A stretch of 15,824 nt of DNA from Treponema sp. Lineage in GTDB: Bacteria; Spirochaetota; Spirochaetia; Treponematales; Breznakiellaceae. The stretch's first letter is position 1. Each line of letters begins with the position of its first letter. The position numbers and the translations under genes were made by a program. A model generated the notes under the pieces. That model was not told where the DNA came from. It was given only the letters and a program-made list of their open reading frames with translations, and searched no databases. Positions 6,849-14,232 of the stretch are shown one piece after another. The DNA is taken from NCBI GenBank assembly GCA_031270205.1, contig JAISYA010000065.1, forward strand, positions 1-15,824, given 5' to 3'.

Positions 6849-7235
6849 TCAGCCCTTTCTGATGTATAGGGGGATAGACCCCGCTTCTTTGTCGTCTATA
6901 AAAAGCACGAAATTTATGACATTGTTGTTTTTGAAGCGCAGATTGGAAATGGTAAAAACCAGGTGAGAAACCGCGGTGGCGTTTCCCACTCCCTTGACTT
7001 CCACATTGCCGGTGATCGCTTCCATGCTCATATCGCCGTCAAGGTCACGGGTTTCGATACGGAAGCTGTGTTTGGAAAATTCCCAAATGTCAAAACGCAG
7101 GCGGATCACCACCGAAAGCTGGGGATGCACGCAGGGAAAGCTGCGGGAAATGATCGTGTCGAAAGTTCCCACAATGGTCAGCTTGCCGCCGTTCTCCTGG
7201 GCAAAATCGCAAAAAGTGAAAAGTTCTATTTTCAT
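6849..7235 (-). CDS. DUF6941-like conserved hypothetical protein, 128 aa
   Basis: Small soluble beta-rich protein. The opening MKIELFTFCDFAQENGGKL followed by TIVGTFDTI closely resembles a widespread family I recall as DUF6941, whose function is unknown. The rest alternates short beta strands (VVIRLRFDI, HSFRIETRDLDG, HLVFTISNLRFKNNN, INFVLFIDD) with no catalytic signature. It has no signal peptide. I prefer the ATG at 7235 over the one at 7247: the family N-terminus begins at MKIELF, and the upstream ATG falls inside a promoter-like -10. Neither has a Shine-Dalgarno. It stands alone, downstream of the REC-HD-GYP gene with a 139-bp gap. The family assignment is from memory of the N-terminal motif and moderately sure; the gene itself is secure. 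Confidence 0.78.
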   Translation of the reverse strand: MKIELFTFCDFAQENGGKLTIVGTFDTIISRSFPCVHPQLSVVIRLRFDIWEFSKHSFRIETRDLDGDMSMEAITGNVEVKGVGNATAVSHLVFTISNLRFKNNNVINFVLFIDDKEAGSIPLYIRKG

Positions 7236-7242
7236 CGGTATT

Positions 7243-7270
7243 AGCATAGTATGAAACGCCGGTTTGTGAA
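7243..7270 (-). promoter_or_regulatory. Promoter-like pair immediately before the DUF6941-like gene
   Basis: On the minus strand, TTCACA (7265-7270, five of six -35 bases), a 16-bp spacer and TATGCT (7243-7248, four of six -10 bases) precede the ATG at 7235. The predicted transcription start falls at or within a few bases of that ATG, which would give a leaderless message. This fits the absence of any Shine-Dalgarno. Confidence 0.4.
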
Positions 7271-7374
7271 AGGGCGCATTGCTTCACGTTAAATCCTGCC
7301 CTGGCAGATCGAATTTCTCACATTAAAATCCTAGCCCGGCAGTTTGCTGCGCCGCGGATAATGCGTAAGGTGCG

Positions 7375-8433
7375 TTACTTATACGCCTGCGAAATTTCCC
7401 TGAAGCGGTCCTGTATCTTCACCACCGCGTCGGCAATGACCGGATCGAACTGGCCGTTGTTGCCGCCGGCGACGATTATGTTAACCGCTTCCTCGTAGGG
7501 CATTGCGGCCTTGTAGACACGGGCGCAGACCAGGGCATCGTAAACATCAGCGAGTGAGGCAAGGCGCGCCGCCAGGGGGATTTCCTCTCCCCTGAGCTGC
7601 CGGGGATAGCCTTTGCCGTCCCAGCGCTCGTGGTGGCCGTAGCAGATGTCCTCGCAGTGCTTGAGGTACAGGGACTGATTCACGTCCCCCAGTTCACCGA
7701 TGATCTCCTTGCCCCTCGTGGTGTGGGTTTTCATGATCTCGTATTCGTCAGCGTCCAGCTTGCCGGGCTTCAGGAGTATCCAGTCGGGAATGGCGATTTT
7801 CCCGACATCGTGCAGGGCCATGGATTTCATGATGATGTCCGGCTGGAGTTTCACGAATTCACCGGCGTAGATCGAGCCGCTCTCAATAAGGTAATCCACC
7901 AGGGTCTTCACAAAGAGCTGGGTACGCTTGACGTGCTCGCCCGATTCCAGGTCGCGGTGTTCAATAACGTTTGCCAGGCCCTGCAGGGCGTTGTCCAGTA
8001 TCTTGGTAGCTTCAGCGGTTTTTTCGGCCACCATTATCTCAAGACTGTCGCTGTAGTTTTTAAGCTCAATCTGGTTTCGCACGCGGAGTTTGACAATTTC
8101 CGGCAGGAAGGGCTTGTTGATAAAATCCACCGCACCGGCGGCCAAAAGCTCGCTTTCGGAATCGTTCTCCGCGGTGATAAAGATAACCGGTATCCGCTTA
8201 AAGGCATTGTCGGCTTTCAGGATCTCGAACATCTGCCGGCCGGTCATCTCCGGCATCATCACATCCAACAGGATAATCTTGGACAGCTCCGCCACATCGC
8301 GCAGCTTTGCCAGCGCCTCTTTGCCGTTGTTGGCGGTAATAATATGATAATCATCCTTCAGTATCTCTTCGAGAATCATGACGTTCATGTCAACATCATC
8401 AACGATGAGTACTGTCGGGACTTTGTCAGCCAT
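7375..8433 (-). CDS. Response regulator with HD-GYP output domain (predicted c-di-GMP phosphodiesterase)
   Basis: Two-domain cytoplasmic signalling protein, 352 aa. The N-terminal REC domain (about 5-125) has the acidic pair D12-D13 (IVDDVDMN), phosphoacceptor D57 (IILLDVMMPEM), T87 and K107 (NKPF). A short helical linker (about 125-150) leads to an HD-GYP domain with H208-D209 (ALHDVGKIAIPD), H237 (KTHTTRG), H267-H268 (YGHHERWDGKGYP) with the GYP triad at 275-277, and D299. The metal ligands are therefore all present and the enzyme should be active. The family hydrolyses cyclic di-GMP and is usually controlled by phosphorylation of REC. The ATG overlaps the end of the HPt gene by 8 bp (ATGGCTGA), so translation is coupled. 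No histidine kinase is encoded nearby. The function call is strong; the pathway it controls is unknown. Confidence 0.95.
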   Translation of the reverse strand: MADKVPTVLIVDDVDMNVMILEEILKDDYHIITANNGKEALAKLRDVAELSKIILLDVMMPEMTGRQMFEILKADNAFKRIPVIFITAENDSESELLAAGAVDFINKPFLPEIVKLRVRNQIELKNYSDSLEIMVAEKTAEATKILDNALQGLANVIEHRDLESGEHVKRTQLFVKTLVDYLIESGSIYAGEFVKLQPDIIMKSMALHDVGKIAIPDWILLKPGKLDADEYEIMKTHTTRGKEIIGELGDVNQSLYLKHCEDICYGHHERWDGKGYPRQLRGEEIPLAARLASLADVYDALVCARVYKAAMPYEEAVNIIVAGGNNGQFDPVIADAVVKIQDRFREISQAYK

Positions 8434-8770
8434 TCTGCGCTATAACCTTCTCAACCTCTTGGACTGTTTGGGTAAACACGGCCTGCACCGTTTCCATCTT
8501 GCCCGGTTCCACGGCCCCGGCTTTGATCTGGGTTTCCAGTTCAAGGCTTTGCTTGTACAGTTCCGTAAGGGACAGGTTTGCGGCAAGCCCTTTTATCTTG
8601 TGGGCTTCGCTACGCGCCTGTTCCAGATTAGCCGTACCCAGAGCGGCGGCAAGATCGTCCAGCCTGGTATCGTTTTTGAATTTGGTAAGCAGCTTGACGT
8701 AAAGCTTGGCGTTATTCATCACCCGCCTGGCGCCCTCGCCAAAATCAACGTAAATCACTTCATCAGCCAT
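8426..8770 (-). CDS. Histidine phosphotransfer (HPt) domain protein
   Basis: Free-standing HPt protein of 114 aa, almost entirely helical. The phosphorylatable histidine is His57 in EAHKIKGLAANLSL, matching the family's A-H-x-L-K-G-x(A)-x-N-(L/I) pattern. The preceding helix has LEQARSEAH and a long helix follows (ELYKQSLELETQI). I chose the ATG at 8770 because GGGAGG (8778-8783) lies seven bases upstream; the in-frame ATG five codons earlier overlaps that ribosome site. It overlaps the REC-HD-GYP gene by 8 bp, which makes the REC domain its likely phosphate partner. The donor would be a hybrid histidine kinase elsewhere in the genome. An atypical role as an inhibitory or scaffold HPt cannot be ruled out. 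Confidence 0.9.
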   Translation of the reverse strand: MADEVIYVDFGEGARRVMNNAKLYVKLLTKFKNDTRLDDLAAALGTANLEQARSEAHKIKGLAANLSLTELYKQSLELETQIKAGAVEPGKMETVQAVFTQTVQEVEKVIAQNG

Positions 8771-8789
8771 GACAAAACCTCCCATAGGC

Positions 8790-8802
8790 GTATATGATAT
8801 AC
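8790..8802. promoter_or_regulatory. 13-bp perfect palindrome upstream of the HPt gene
   Basis: GTATAT-G-ATATAC is symmetric around 8796 and lies about 20 bp before the HPt start codon, overlapping possible -10 sequence (TATATC on the minus strand). It could be an operator for the HPt/HD-GYP pair or simply AT-rich promoter DNA. Confidence 0.35.
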
Positions 8803-8839
8803 AAGAAGGCGCAAAAAGAAAAGAGGCATTTTGGAGGCG

Positions 8840-9064
8840 CTACCGCTCCCGGTAGATAATCCGGCCCCGGCTTAAATCGTAGGGGGAAAGGGCTATTTTT
8901 ACCCGGTCGCCGGGGACGATGCGGATATAGTGCTTGCGCATCTTGCCGGAAAGGTAGGCGTGTATGATATGCCCTTTCTGGTTGTCCAGCTCCACCTTGA
9001 ACGTGGTCTTGGGCAGCGCCTCCCGGACAATGCCTTCTACTTCAATCGCTTCTTCTTTAGCCAC
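8840..9064 (-). CDS. infA: Translation initiation factor IF-1
   Basis: IF-1 binds the ribosomal A site during initiation and helps IF-2 and IF-3 select the start codon. This is a single OB-fold S1-like protein of 74 aa (the family is usually about 72). Hallmarks: EEAIEVEGIVREALPKTTFKV, the conserved HIIHAYLSGKMRKHYIRI, the GDRVKIALSPYDLSRGRIIYR segment. It starts with GTG, supported by AAGGAG (9070-9075) five bases upstream. It is not in a ribosomal protein cluster but stands between an SDR gene and the HPt gene, with its own promoter, which suggests it is largely monocistronic or leads into the HPt/HD-GYP pair. Very confident. Confidence 0.98.
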   Translation of the reverse strand: MAKEEAIEVEGIVREALPKTTFKVELDNQKGHIIHAYLSGKMRKHYIRIVPGDRVKIALSPYDLSRGRIIYRER

Positions 9065-9102
9065 ATAGACTCCTTCACATCAGGCTTTCCTTGTATTTAT
9101 TA

Positions 9103-9131
9103 AATATAACTGATTATTATCGTTCCGGCAA
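9103..9131 (-). promoter_or_regulatory. Sigma-70-type promoter for infA
   Basis: On the minus strand TTGCCG (9126-9131, four of six) is followed after 17 bp by TATATT (9103-9108, five of six) in an AT-rich tract. The predicted leader is about 30 nt and contains AAGGAG. A 12-bp near-perfect dyad, ATTGTAAACAAT (9141-9152), lies just upstream. Confidence 0.5.
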
Positions 9132-9166
9132 GAGGGAGGAATTGTAAACAATGAGTAGTGAGGGTG

Positions 9167-10225
9167 TTATTCTTCCCCCCGCATTTCCCGCAAGGCCCGC
9201 TCCTGGGCGGCGATGACCCTGTCGCACCAGGCGTCGAACGCGGGGTCTTCCCGCTGACATTCCCGGTGGGAGCGCATATAGGCCGTTGTTTCCCGCACTC
9301 CCTGGTCAAAGCGGATCCGGGCGCACCAGCCCGGCACGAGGCGTTTCAGCTTGGTGTTGTCAAAAACCACCGAATTGGCCTTGTCCCCGGTAAGGCTGCC
9401 CCGGAAGTCGTAGGGGCCGCAGCCGGCGAGGAAGTCGCTGGCAATATGCGCGGCCCTGAGCGGCACGCCCAGGGCGTCGGCGATTGCCTGGTAAATCTGG
9501 TTCCAGGTTAGGGTTTCGTCGGAGGTGATCTGCACCGCTTCTCCCGCGGCGTGGATGTTTCCCATGAGGCCGGTAAAGGCCCGCGCGAAATCGCTGTTAT
9601 GCGTCATGGTCCACAGGCTCGTACCGTCACCCTGGATGATCACCGGCTTGCCGTCGAGCATCCGTTTAAGTATCTGCCAGCTCCCGTGTTCGCCGTGGAC
9701 CCCCAGGGGCACACCCCGCTCGCTGTAGGTGTGGCTGGGGCGGACAATGGTAACGGGAAAGCCGTTTTCCCGGTACTTGCCGGTCAGAAAATCCTCGCAG
9801 GCGATCTTGTCCCGCGAATACTGCCAGAGGGGATTGGACAGCGGAGTGCTCTCGGTGATGAGGTACGACGCGGGGGGCTTCTGATACGCCGAGGCGGAAC
9901 TGATAAAGATGTACTGAGCGCAGAGGTCTTTGAAAAGGCGGTAATCCTTTTCCACGTGATCGGGGGTAAAGGCAATAAAGTCTGCCACCACGTCAAAGCG
10001 AAGCGCCCCCGCTGTGGCCAGCGCCGCTTTTATTTTCGCGGCGACCCTCTCGTCCTCCTCCCTGATATCACAGGTGATTTCGATGAGTCTGCCTGTCTTG
10101 CCGGAGACAAGCTCGTTGTTCCGGTTTCCCCGGTTAAGCAGAAACAGATTCCAGCCCAGCTCCAGCGCCCGCTTTGAAATGGCGGTACTGATGGTCCCGG
10201 TGCCGCCAATGAATAGTACGTTCAT
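9167..10225 (-). CDS. NAD-dependent epimerase/dehydratase, extended SDR family
   Basis: Cytoplasmic Rossmann-fold protein of 352 aa. Seen: the N-terminal dinucleotide site FIGGTGTIS (5-13), basic NRGNRN after strand 2 (suits NAD(P) binding), an SSASAY segment with the catalytic serine (about 109-114), the YSRDK pair Y136/K140, RPSHTYS (the substrate-binding turn), and the HNSDFARAF region. These fit nucleotide-sugar or isoflavone-reductase-like extended SDRs. The substrate cannot be deduced. The ATG overlaps the stop of the upstream DUF4105 gene by 4 bp (ATGA), so the two are translationally coupled, which hints at an envelope or glycoconjugate role. It is the last gene of the argJ-argB run. 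The fold is certain; the reaction is not. Confidence 0.9.
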   Translation of the reverse strand: MNVLFIGGTGTISTAISKRALELGWNLFLLNRGNRNNELVSGKTGRLIEITCDIREEDERVAAKIKAALATAGALRFDVVADFIAFTPDHVEKDYRLFKDLCAQYIFISSASAYQKPPASYLITESTPLSNPLWQYSRDKIACEDFLTGKYRENGFPVTIVRPSHTYSERGVPLGVHGEHGSWQILKRMLDGKPVIIQGDGTSLWTMTHNSDFARAFTGLMGNIHAAGEAVQITSDETLTWNQIYQAIADALGVPLRAAHIASDFLAGCGPYDFRGSLTGDKANSVVFDNTKLKRLVPGWCARIRFDQGVRETTAYMRSHRECQREDPAFDAWCDRVIAAQERALREMRGEE

Positions 10226-11559
10226 AGTGATTCTCCTTTGGACTTCCCCGGTCCGGTGGACAGCGGGCCAGGCCGCTTTTTAAGATTCGATACCGTTTTC
10301 TTTCCCCGCAGCCGGTCCGGCAATTCCCGCAAACCCGAAGGTTCAAGGGCAAAGACCAGGGCGATGGGAAGGATCAGCATCTGATCGGTAAGGTTTTGCT
10401 GCCAGAATTGGGGCAGGAGTTTTACCAGCATGGAAACAAAGACCCCCAGCGCGGTGAGCAGCCAGAGGAGCCTGAGCAGCGCCCCGGAAACAAACCGCCT
10501 GCCGTTGTCGCGCTCCAGGGCGTAACGGATGCCCAGGGGAACAGCCGCGATGAGCAGGGGGTTGGCGAAGAACAGATTGGCGTTGTGGTAGGTGTAATCG
10601 TGGTCGGTAAAGAACATCATAAAAAAAAGGACAAGGCCCACGCCGCCGAAAAACAGGCCGGCGAGGCTCTGGCTGAGGCCGGCGAGTATCCGTCCGGCCC
10701 GGCGGTTTTTTGCCTCCAGCAAAAAGAAGCAGCCGATAAGGGCCGAAACCGCGAGGCTAAAAGCCAGTTCGCGCGGCCACTGCCTGCGGGGAACAGCCAG
10801 CACCCTCGAACGGCCCTGGGACCGGTAAACCGTCTCCACGCCGGAAACCAGTTTTCGCGTGACGCCCTCCGAATCAACATACGAAAAGTCTTCGATGCGG
10901 TTTCCAATTTCCGCGGGAAGAAACATCTCTTCCCAGATTGTAATGGGCGTGTCAATATCCTGGCCCATCAGGAAATTGAGCAGCCAGTCAAAAAAAGGGG
11001 AAAACCAGGTATGGCGGCGCACGTGCTGGCGCAGGGTAAAACGGCCCGGCGCTTCGCCGAAGCGTTCCCGAAAGCGGCCGTCCACCGCCAGGTCGATAAT
11101 ATCCCGGATACGGGTAGCGCAATTATCCCTGAAGTGGTGATAAAAATAATTCCGGTTTTCGGGAAGCACATTGCGTTCCGCGAAATCCCGCACTTCCGCC
11201 CGTTTTTCCGGAGGAAGGTCCAGGGTATAGAACGTTACGTCGCGGTTGGTATTGATATAGCCGGCGATATTGCGATCGGACGGCGACACGCCGCAGCGAT
11301 AGAAGAGCCTGCCGAGGGCGAAATTGGTGAAAAAATGATCGGTATCGAATGAAAAAAGCCCGTAGTCGTAAAAAAGGCTCTCGCCGCTACGCGCGTCATC
11401 GATCATCAGGGCGATATGCCCCCACCAGAAATAGAGTTCGGTTCCCGGACCCATGACGGCGATCCTCAAGGTAAGCTCTTCCCCGCCGCTTTGGGCGGCA
11501 AGCGGTATCGCCAAACAGAGCAGCAGGCAAATACACACACGTCTTATAACCTTATGCAA
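10222..11559 (-). CDS. DUF4105 (Lnb N-terminal-like) protein with five C-terminal membrane segments
   Basis: Envelope protein of 445 aa. A signal peptide (residues 1-23, ending PLAAQ) precedes an extracytoplasmic DUF4105 domain of about 200 residues. Its conserved marks are WWGHIALMI (H48) and HHFRDNCATRIRDIID (C147), which resemble the His/Cys layout of papain-like NlpC/P60-type folds. After residue 264 come five hydrophobic segments (about 265-283, 293-317, 329-346, 361-379, 392-406) and a basic tail. The start is TTG, chosen because GAGG lies five bases upstream and no in-frame ATG occurs before the mature protein. The gap to argB is 10 bp and it overlaps the SDR gene by 4 bp. Family members are often described as predicted membrane-bound hydrolases or acyltransferases; no function is proven here. 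Confidence 0.86.
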   Translation of the reverse strand: MHKVIRRVCICLLLCLAIPLAAQSGGEELTLRIAVMGPGTELYFWWGHIALMIDDARSGESLFYDYGLFSFDTDHFFTNFALGRLFYRCGVSPSDRNIAGYINTNRDVTFYTLDLPPEKRAEVRDFAERNVLPENRNYFYHHFRDNCATRIRDIIDLAVDGRFRERFGEAPGRFTLRQHVRRHTWFSPFFDWLLNFLMGQDIDTPITIWEEMFLPAEIGNRIEDFSYVDSEGVTRKLVSGVETVYRSQGRSRVLAVPRRQWPRELAFSLAVSALIGCFFLLEAKNRRAGRILAGLSQSLAGLFFGGVGLVLFFMMFFTDHDYTYHNANLFFANPLLIAAVPLGIRYALERDNGRRFVSGALLRLLWLLTALGVFVSMLVKLLPQFWQQNLTDQMLILPIALVFALEPSGLRELPDRLRGKKTVSNLKKRPGPLSTGPGKSKGESL

Positions 11560-11569
11560 TAGAACCTCA

Positions 11570-12448
11570 CTAAGCGGTAAGCATGGTACCGATGCCCTCG
11601 TCGGTGAAGAGTTCTATCAAGAGGGCGTGGGGCAGGCGTCCGTCAATAATATGGGCTTTTTTGACGCCGCCGTCAAGGGCAAGAGCGCAGCACTCCGCTT
11701 TGGGGATCATGCCCTTACTGATGACGCCCTCTTTTCTCAGTTCTTCCAGTTCGGGACGGGAAGCGGATTTGACAAGCGAATCCGGATCCCCCAGGTCGCG
11801 GAGTATGCCCCGCACGTCGGTCATAAGGACGAGTTTTTCCGCCTGCAGCGCGGCGGCTATCCTCGCCGCCGCGGTGTCGGCGTTGATGTTGAGCGCTTTG
11901 CCCTCGTCTTCGCCGGTACCGAAGGCCACCGAGGACACCACCGGTATCGCCTCCGCATCCAGCACGCTGTTCAGTACCGTGGCGTCCACCGTCTCAATTT
12001 CACCCACAAGGCCCAGGTCTTCATCCCCCCTGAGGCGGCGGGCCTTGAGCATCGCGCCGTCTATGCCGCAAAGGCCAATGGCCCTGCCTCCGGCCCCCCC
12101 GATAAGCCCGGTGATCTCCTTGTTCACCTTGCCGCAGAGAACCATCTGCACAATCTCCATGGTTTCCTCGTCGGTGTAGCGGAGACCGTTGACAAAGCGG
12201 CTTTCTTTGCCGGTCTTTTTCAGCATCGCCTCGATTTCCGGGCCGCCGCCGTGGACCAGCACGGTACGAATCCCCACGCAGGACATGAGGATCACATCCT
12301 GTATTACCCCCGCCTTGAGATCCTCGTTGATCATGGCGTTGCCGCCGTACTTAACCACGATGGTTTTGCCTCTGTAACGCCGTATATAGGGCAGGGCGTG
12401 AATCAGCACGTCCGCCCGCCCGCTGTTGCTTATCGAATTCTCCCGCAC
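11570..12448 (-). CDS. argB: Acetylglutamate kinase
   Basis: Phosphorylates N-acetylglutamate, the second step to ornithine and arginine; cytoplasmic. The 292-aa protein has the amino-acid-kinase signatures: K33 in VVKYGGNAM, HGGGPEI (66-72), GRAIGLCGIDG (121-131), NINADTAAA (187-195), MTDVRGI (209-215) and KGMIPK with K250. The N-terminal helix (ADVLIHALPYIRRYRGK, 12-28) and the C-terminal HALLIELFTDEGIGTM match the arginine-inhibited class, so feedback by arginine is likely. The start is GTG with AAGGGG upstream, 12 bp after the argJ stop, so the two are cotranscribed. argC and argD are not in the window. Very confident. Confidence 0.97.
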   Translation of the reverse strand: MRENSISNSGRADVLIHALPYIRRYRGKTIVVKYGGNAMINEDLKAGVIQDVILMSCVGIRTVLVHGGGPEIEAMLKKTGKESRFVNGLRYTDEETMEIVQMVLCGKVNKEITGLIGGAGGRAIGLCGIDGAMLKARRLRGDEDLGLVGEIETVDATVLNSVLDAEAIPVVSSVAFGTGEDEGKALNINADTAAARIAAALQAEKLVLMTDVRGILRDLGDPDSLVKSASRPELEELRKEGVISKGMIPKAECCALALDGGVKKAHIIDGRLPHALLIELFTDEGIGTMLTA

Positions 12449-12460
12449 CCCTATCCCCTT

Positions 12461-13684
12461 CTAAGAACGGTAGTCCGCGTTGATTTTCACATAATCGCAA
12501 GTAAGATCGCAGCCCCACACGGCCGCGCTGCCCGGCCCGCCGCCCGCGCCGGCAATAATCTCAATCTCCTCTTCAGAAAGGATGCGCCTGGCGTCTGCTT
12601 CGGAAAAGGGAACCGGAAGGCCGTCCCGGCACACGGTGATTTCGCCGGCGCGGCTTCTGAAGCGCACGCTGGTTTTATCGGGATCAAACCCGACGCCGGC
12701 GTAGCCCATGGCGCAGAGCACCCGGCCCCAGTTGGCGTCCGCGCCAAAGCAGGCGGCCTTGACCAGGCTCGAAGACGCCGCCGCCTTTGCCAGAACTTCG
12801 GCGGCCCGCTCGTCAGAGGCGCCCTCAACGATAACCGTGACCAGTTTCGACGCTCCTTCGCCATCGCGGGCCAGGGCGCGGGTCAGCCTGACACAGGCTT
12901 CTTCAAGCGCGGCGGCGAATAGTTTTTGATTGTCACCGGCCGGCCCGATGGGGGGATTCCCCGCCTCGCCGTTTGCCATGATAATCACCGTGTCGTTGGT
13001 GGAGGTGTCGCCGTCCACCGTCAGGCGGTTAAAAGAACGCCTGACGGCACTTTGCAGACTCAGCTCCAGCATTTCCCGCGAGATTGCCGCGTCGGTGGTG
13101 AGAAAGCAGAGCATCGTGGCCATGCTGGGATGAATCATCCCCGACCCCTTGGCCATGCCGCCTATCCGCACCGGCGCGCCGCCGATTTCGATCTCTATTG
13201 AGACTTCCTTCCTGCGGGTGTCTGTGGTCATAATCGCTTCCAGGGCCGCGGCATGGCCGGCCTCGTCGCCCCTGATGCTGTTCGCCAGCGCGCCTGAGCT
13301 ATGCTCAATCGCCGCGATGGGCAAAGGCACGCCGATGACCCCGGTAGAGGCCACCGCCACTTCCTTCGGGCTAATGGCGAATTCGTCCGCGGCCAGCTCC
13401 GCCATACGCCGGGCCGCGTCAAGCCCCGCCTCGCCGGTGCAGGCGTTGGCGTTACCCGAATTGGCGATAATCGCACGGAGCATCCCCCCCCGCAGGTGCT
13501 CGCGGCTTACCAGCACGCTTGCCGCCTGCACCCGGTTGGTGGTGAACATTGCCGCCGCCGTACAGCGCTTTTCCGAATAAATAAGGGCAAGGTCCCGCTT
13601 CTTTGAACTTGCCTTGATGCCGCACCAGACGCCGCCCGCCTTAAAACCCCTGGGCGCGCACACGCCGCCGGAAACTTCTTTCAT
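12461..13684 (-). CDS. argJ: Glutamate N-acetyltransferase / ornithine acetyltransferase
   Basis: ArgJ moves the acetyl group from N-acetylornithine to glutamate, which makes the ornithine pathway cyclic; some members also use acetyl-CoA. The 407-aa precursor should cut itself between A/S113 and T114 in VASTGVIGVPLP; T114 is the catalytic N-terminal nucleophile of the beta chain. Other marks: MFTTNRVQAA (46-55), IIANSGNANACTG (72-84), the KGSGMIHPSMATML segment, NDTVIIMANG, and the ending DLTCDYVKINADYRS. I chose the ATG at 13684 because GGAG precedes it at a good distance; the frame extends seven codons further to a TTG without one. It leads the argJ-argB-DUF4105-SDR run. Mono- versus bifunctional use cannot be told from sequence by eye. 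Confidence 0.97.
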   Translation of the reverse strand: MKEVSGGVCAPRGFKAGGVWCGIKASSKKRDLALIYSEKRCTAAAMFTTNRVQAASVLVSREHLRGGMLRAIIANSGNANACTGEAGLDAARRMAELAADEFAISPKEVAVASTGVIGVPLPIAAIEHSSGALANSIRGDEAGHAAALEAIMTTDTRRKEVSIEIEIGGAPVRIGGMAKGSGMIHPSMATMLCFLTTDAAISREMLELSLQSAVRRSFNRLTVDGDTSTNDTVIIMANGEAGNPPIGPAGDNQKLFAAALEEACVRLTRALARDGEGASKLVTVIVEGASDERAAEVLAKAAASSSLVKAACFGADANWGRVLCAMGYAGVGFDPDKTSVRFRSRAGEITVCRDGLPVPFSEADARRILSEEEIEIIAGAGGGPGSAAVWGCDLTCDYVKINADYRS

Positions 13685-13742
13685 AATTGCTCCACATCCC
13701 GACAAGCGGGGGTTGTATACATTTTGTCGTTCTCCCTATCAC

Positions 13743-13770
13743 ATTATACACGCAATTTCCATCATGGCAA
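13743..13770 (-). promoter_or_regulatory. Sigma-70 promoter for the argJ operon
   Basis: On the minus strand TTGCCA (13765-13770) and a perfect TATAAT (13743-13748) are separated by 16 bp. Transcription should start near 13736, leaving about 50 nt of leader. An 8-bp palindrome TGTATACA (13714-13721) lies in the leader region and could be an operator. No standard ARG box was seen. Confidence 0.65.
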
Positions 13771-13875
13771 TATACATACCTTTTTGAAAAACCCGCCGCG
13801 GACCATACGGACAAAGGGACATTTCGCATACCATGCGCGTTAGCGCACAGTCAATCAGTTTTGGAACAGGCGCTG

Positions 13876-14232
13876 TCACCGCATAACGATTCTTTCCAGA
13901 ACCATGTAGAGCGCCGTGCCGCCGAAAATGCTGATCAGCGGATTCCGCTTCCAGAGATGTACCAGGGCGGTAAAGCAGGCCGCCGAAAGTACCGGAATCG
14001 CTTCCCGCGGATTCCCCTTGAGCGGGCCGGCCAGGGCGTTAACGGCCAGCACGGTCATCGCCGCCGGGGGTACGGTTTTCTCCACAAAGTTGAGAAAGGC
14101 CGCCCGGCGGCTCCCGGCCCCGGTGTCTTTTGCCGGCGGCTCCCGGAAGAACAGGAAGGGAAAGGCGCGGCAAAAGAGAATTACCGCGCCCATGACAAAG
14201 GTCAGCGCCAGCGCTTCGTTTGTTCCGGTCAT
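13876..14232 (-). CDS. azlD: AzlD-family branched-chain amino-acid export subunit
   Basis: Small four-helix inner-membrane protein (118 aa) that works with AzlC to export branched-chain amino acids and related analogues. Seen: hydrophobic segments at about 6-30, 47-68, 78-92 and 96-117, the RAFPFLFF motif near 22, and the family ending RNPLISIFGGTALYMVL. The ATG overlaps the azlC stop by 4 bp (ATGA), so the subunits are made in step. It is last in dapA-azlC-azlD. The transport call follows the family; the substrate here is inferred. Confidence 0.93.
   Translation of the reverse strand: MTGTNEALALTFVMGAVILFCRAFPFLFFREPPAKDTGAGSRRAAFLNFVEKTVPPAAMTVLAVNALAGPLKGNPREAIPVLSAACFTALVHLWKRNPLISIFGGTALYMVLERIVMR

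Noticed and set aside
9141..9152. ATTGTAAACAAT dyad as a regulator site for infA
   Set aside because: Short AT-rich dyads are common by chance and it lies upstream of the -35 with no known regulator; only mentioned with the promoter.
10396..11352. Plus-strand open frame of 318 codons opposite the DUF4105 gene
   Set aside because: It is antisense to a protein with a clear signal peptide, domain motifs and membrane helices; the translation looks compositionally random.
11453..12922. Long plus-strand open frame of 489 codons opposite argB and argJ
   Set aside because: It is antisense to two unmistakable genes, has low-complexity His/Ala/Gly-rich content and no family resemblance; it is a by-product of GC-rich codons.
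13834..13847. Hairpin TGCGC-GTTA-GCGCA downstream of azlD as a terminator
   Set aside because: The stem is only 5 bp and no T tract follows on the minus strand, so an intrinsic terminator is not supported.
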